A stretch of 5,684 nt of DNA from an uncultured Acidobacteriota bacterium (lineage in GTDB: Bacteria > Acidobacteriota > Thermoanaerobaculia > Gp7-AA8): assembly GCA_946887105.1 (NCBI GenBank), contig CAMPKJ010000302.1, positions 1 through 5,684 of the forward strand, written 5' to 3'. Under the pieces are notes generated by a model, which saw only the letters and a program-made list of their open reading frames with translations, had not been told where the DNA came from and did no database searches. Made by a program: the position numbers and the translations under genes. Positions 5,533 through 5,684 of this stretch are shown one piece after another. Numbering within the stretch: the first letter of the stretch is position 1; every line of letters starts with the position of its first letter.

Positions 5533-5684
5533 TTACTTCACTCCGTTTCGCAAATCGGTGATGTGGGCCGCCTTGATCTTGGTCGTGCCGGCGGTGATGG
5601 TTGGGTCGGTGTAACTGGCCGCGCTGAGCGTGAGTGCGCTGCGCGCGGCGTCGAGAGCGGTGCGCAGGTCGAGCAGGTGCTGGC
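5533..5684 (-). CDS. C-terminal end of a gene with 'HITDLR'-type repeat tail
   Basis: Only the last 49 residues and the TAA stop are in the window; the frame is open to the right edge. The peptide contains two related units 38 residues apart: 'HLLDLRTALDAAR' (from residue 2) and 'HITDLRNGVK' (from residue 40). Between them is 'YTDPTITAGTTKIKAA'. From memory this 'I(K/R)AxHIxxLR' tail is frequent at the end of large secreted or cell-surface proteins in Acidobacteriota, where it may act as a sorting or surface-attachment region; that role is inference. The main body, and so the function of the protein, lies outside the window. Confidence 0.75.
   Translation of the reverse strand, partial: QHLLDLRTALDAARSALTLSAASYTDPTITAGTTKIKAAHITDLRNGVK

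Noticed and set aside
5253..5561. Plus-strand open frame of 102 codons in the convergent spacer
   Set aside because: It translates the REP-like palindrome and runs into the opposite gene; composition is Arg/Ser/Pro-rich with no start signal.

Overview
The window is GC-rich bacterial chromosomal DNA, densely coding, with strong AAGGAG-type ribosome binding sites on several genes. The truncated gene at the right edge ends in an 'IKAAHITDLR' tail. From memory, tails of this kind are common at the C-termini of large secreted proteins of Acidobacteriota. A soil-type acidobacterium is therefore my best guess, but nothing here proves it. No rRNA, tRNA, CRISPR array, transposase or phage gene was seen.

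Layout. Positions 1-4072 hold five genes, all on the minus strand; in transcription order they are as follows. A MocR/GntR-type regulator with a PLP-binding aminotransferase-like domain lies at 4072-2642. After 48 bp comes a large secreted protein with an HxxxDxxxH motif, tentatively related to zinc-dependent phospholipase C/S1-P1-like hydrolases (2593-1013). A strong hairpin follows at 974-1004. Next are two tandem paralogous secreted small proteins with six spaced cysteines, overlapping by ATGA (890-549 and 552-223). Last is the 5' part of another secreted protein that runs off the left edge (189-1). The regulator is divergent, over only 34 bp, from a plus-strand pair: a DUF1579-like, lipocalin-type protein (4107-4577) and a NIPSNAP-family protein (4574-5170), also coupled by ATGA. 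A non-coding convergent region of about 360 bp (5171-5532) ends in a REP-like perfect palindrome. The 3' end of a minus-strand gene (5533-5684) closes the window.

How the genes may work together. The divergent arrangement makes the MocR protein the natural candidate regulator of the DUF1579-NIPSNAP pair, and perhaps of the secreted protein gene downstream of itself. An 11-bp direct repeat covering both possible MocR start codons could be its operator. The minus-strand genes after the regulator all encode exported proteins, but I cannot assign a shared pathway. I see no proven new system. The least familiar items are the coupled six-cysteine secreted pair and the secreted hydrolase-like gene upstream of it.
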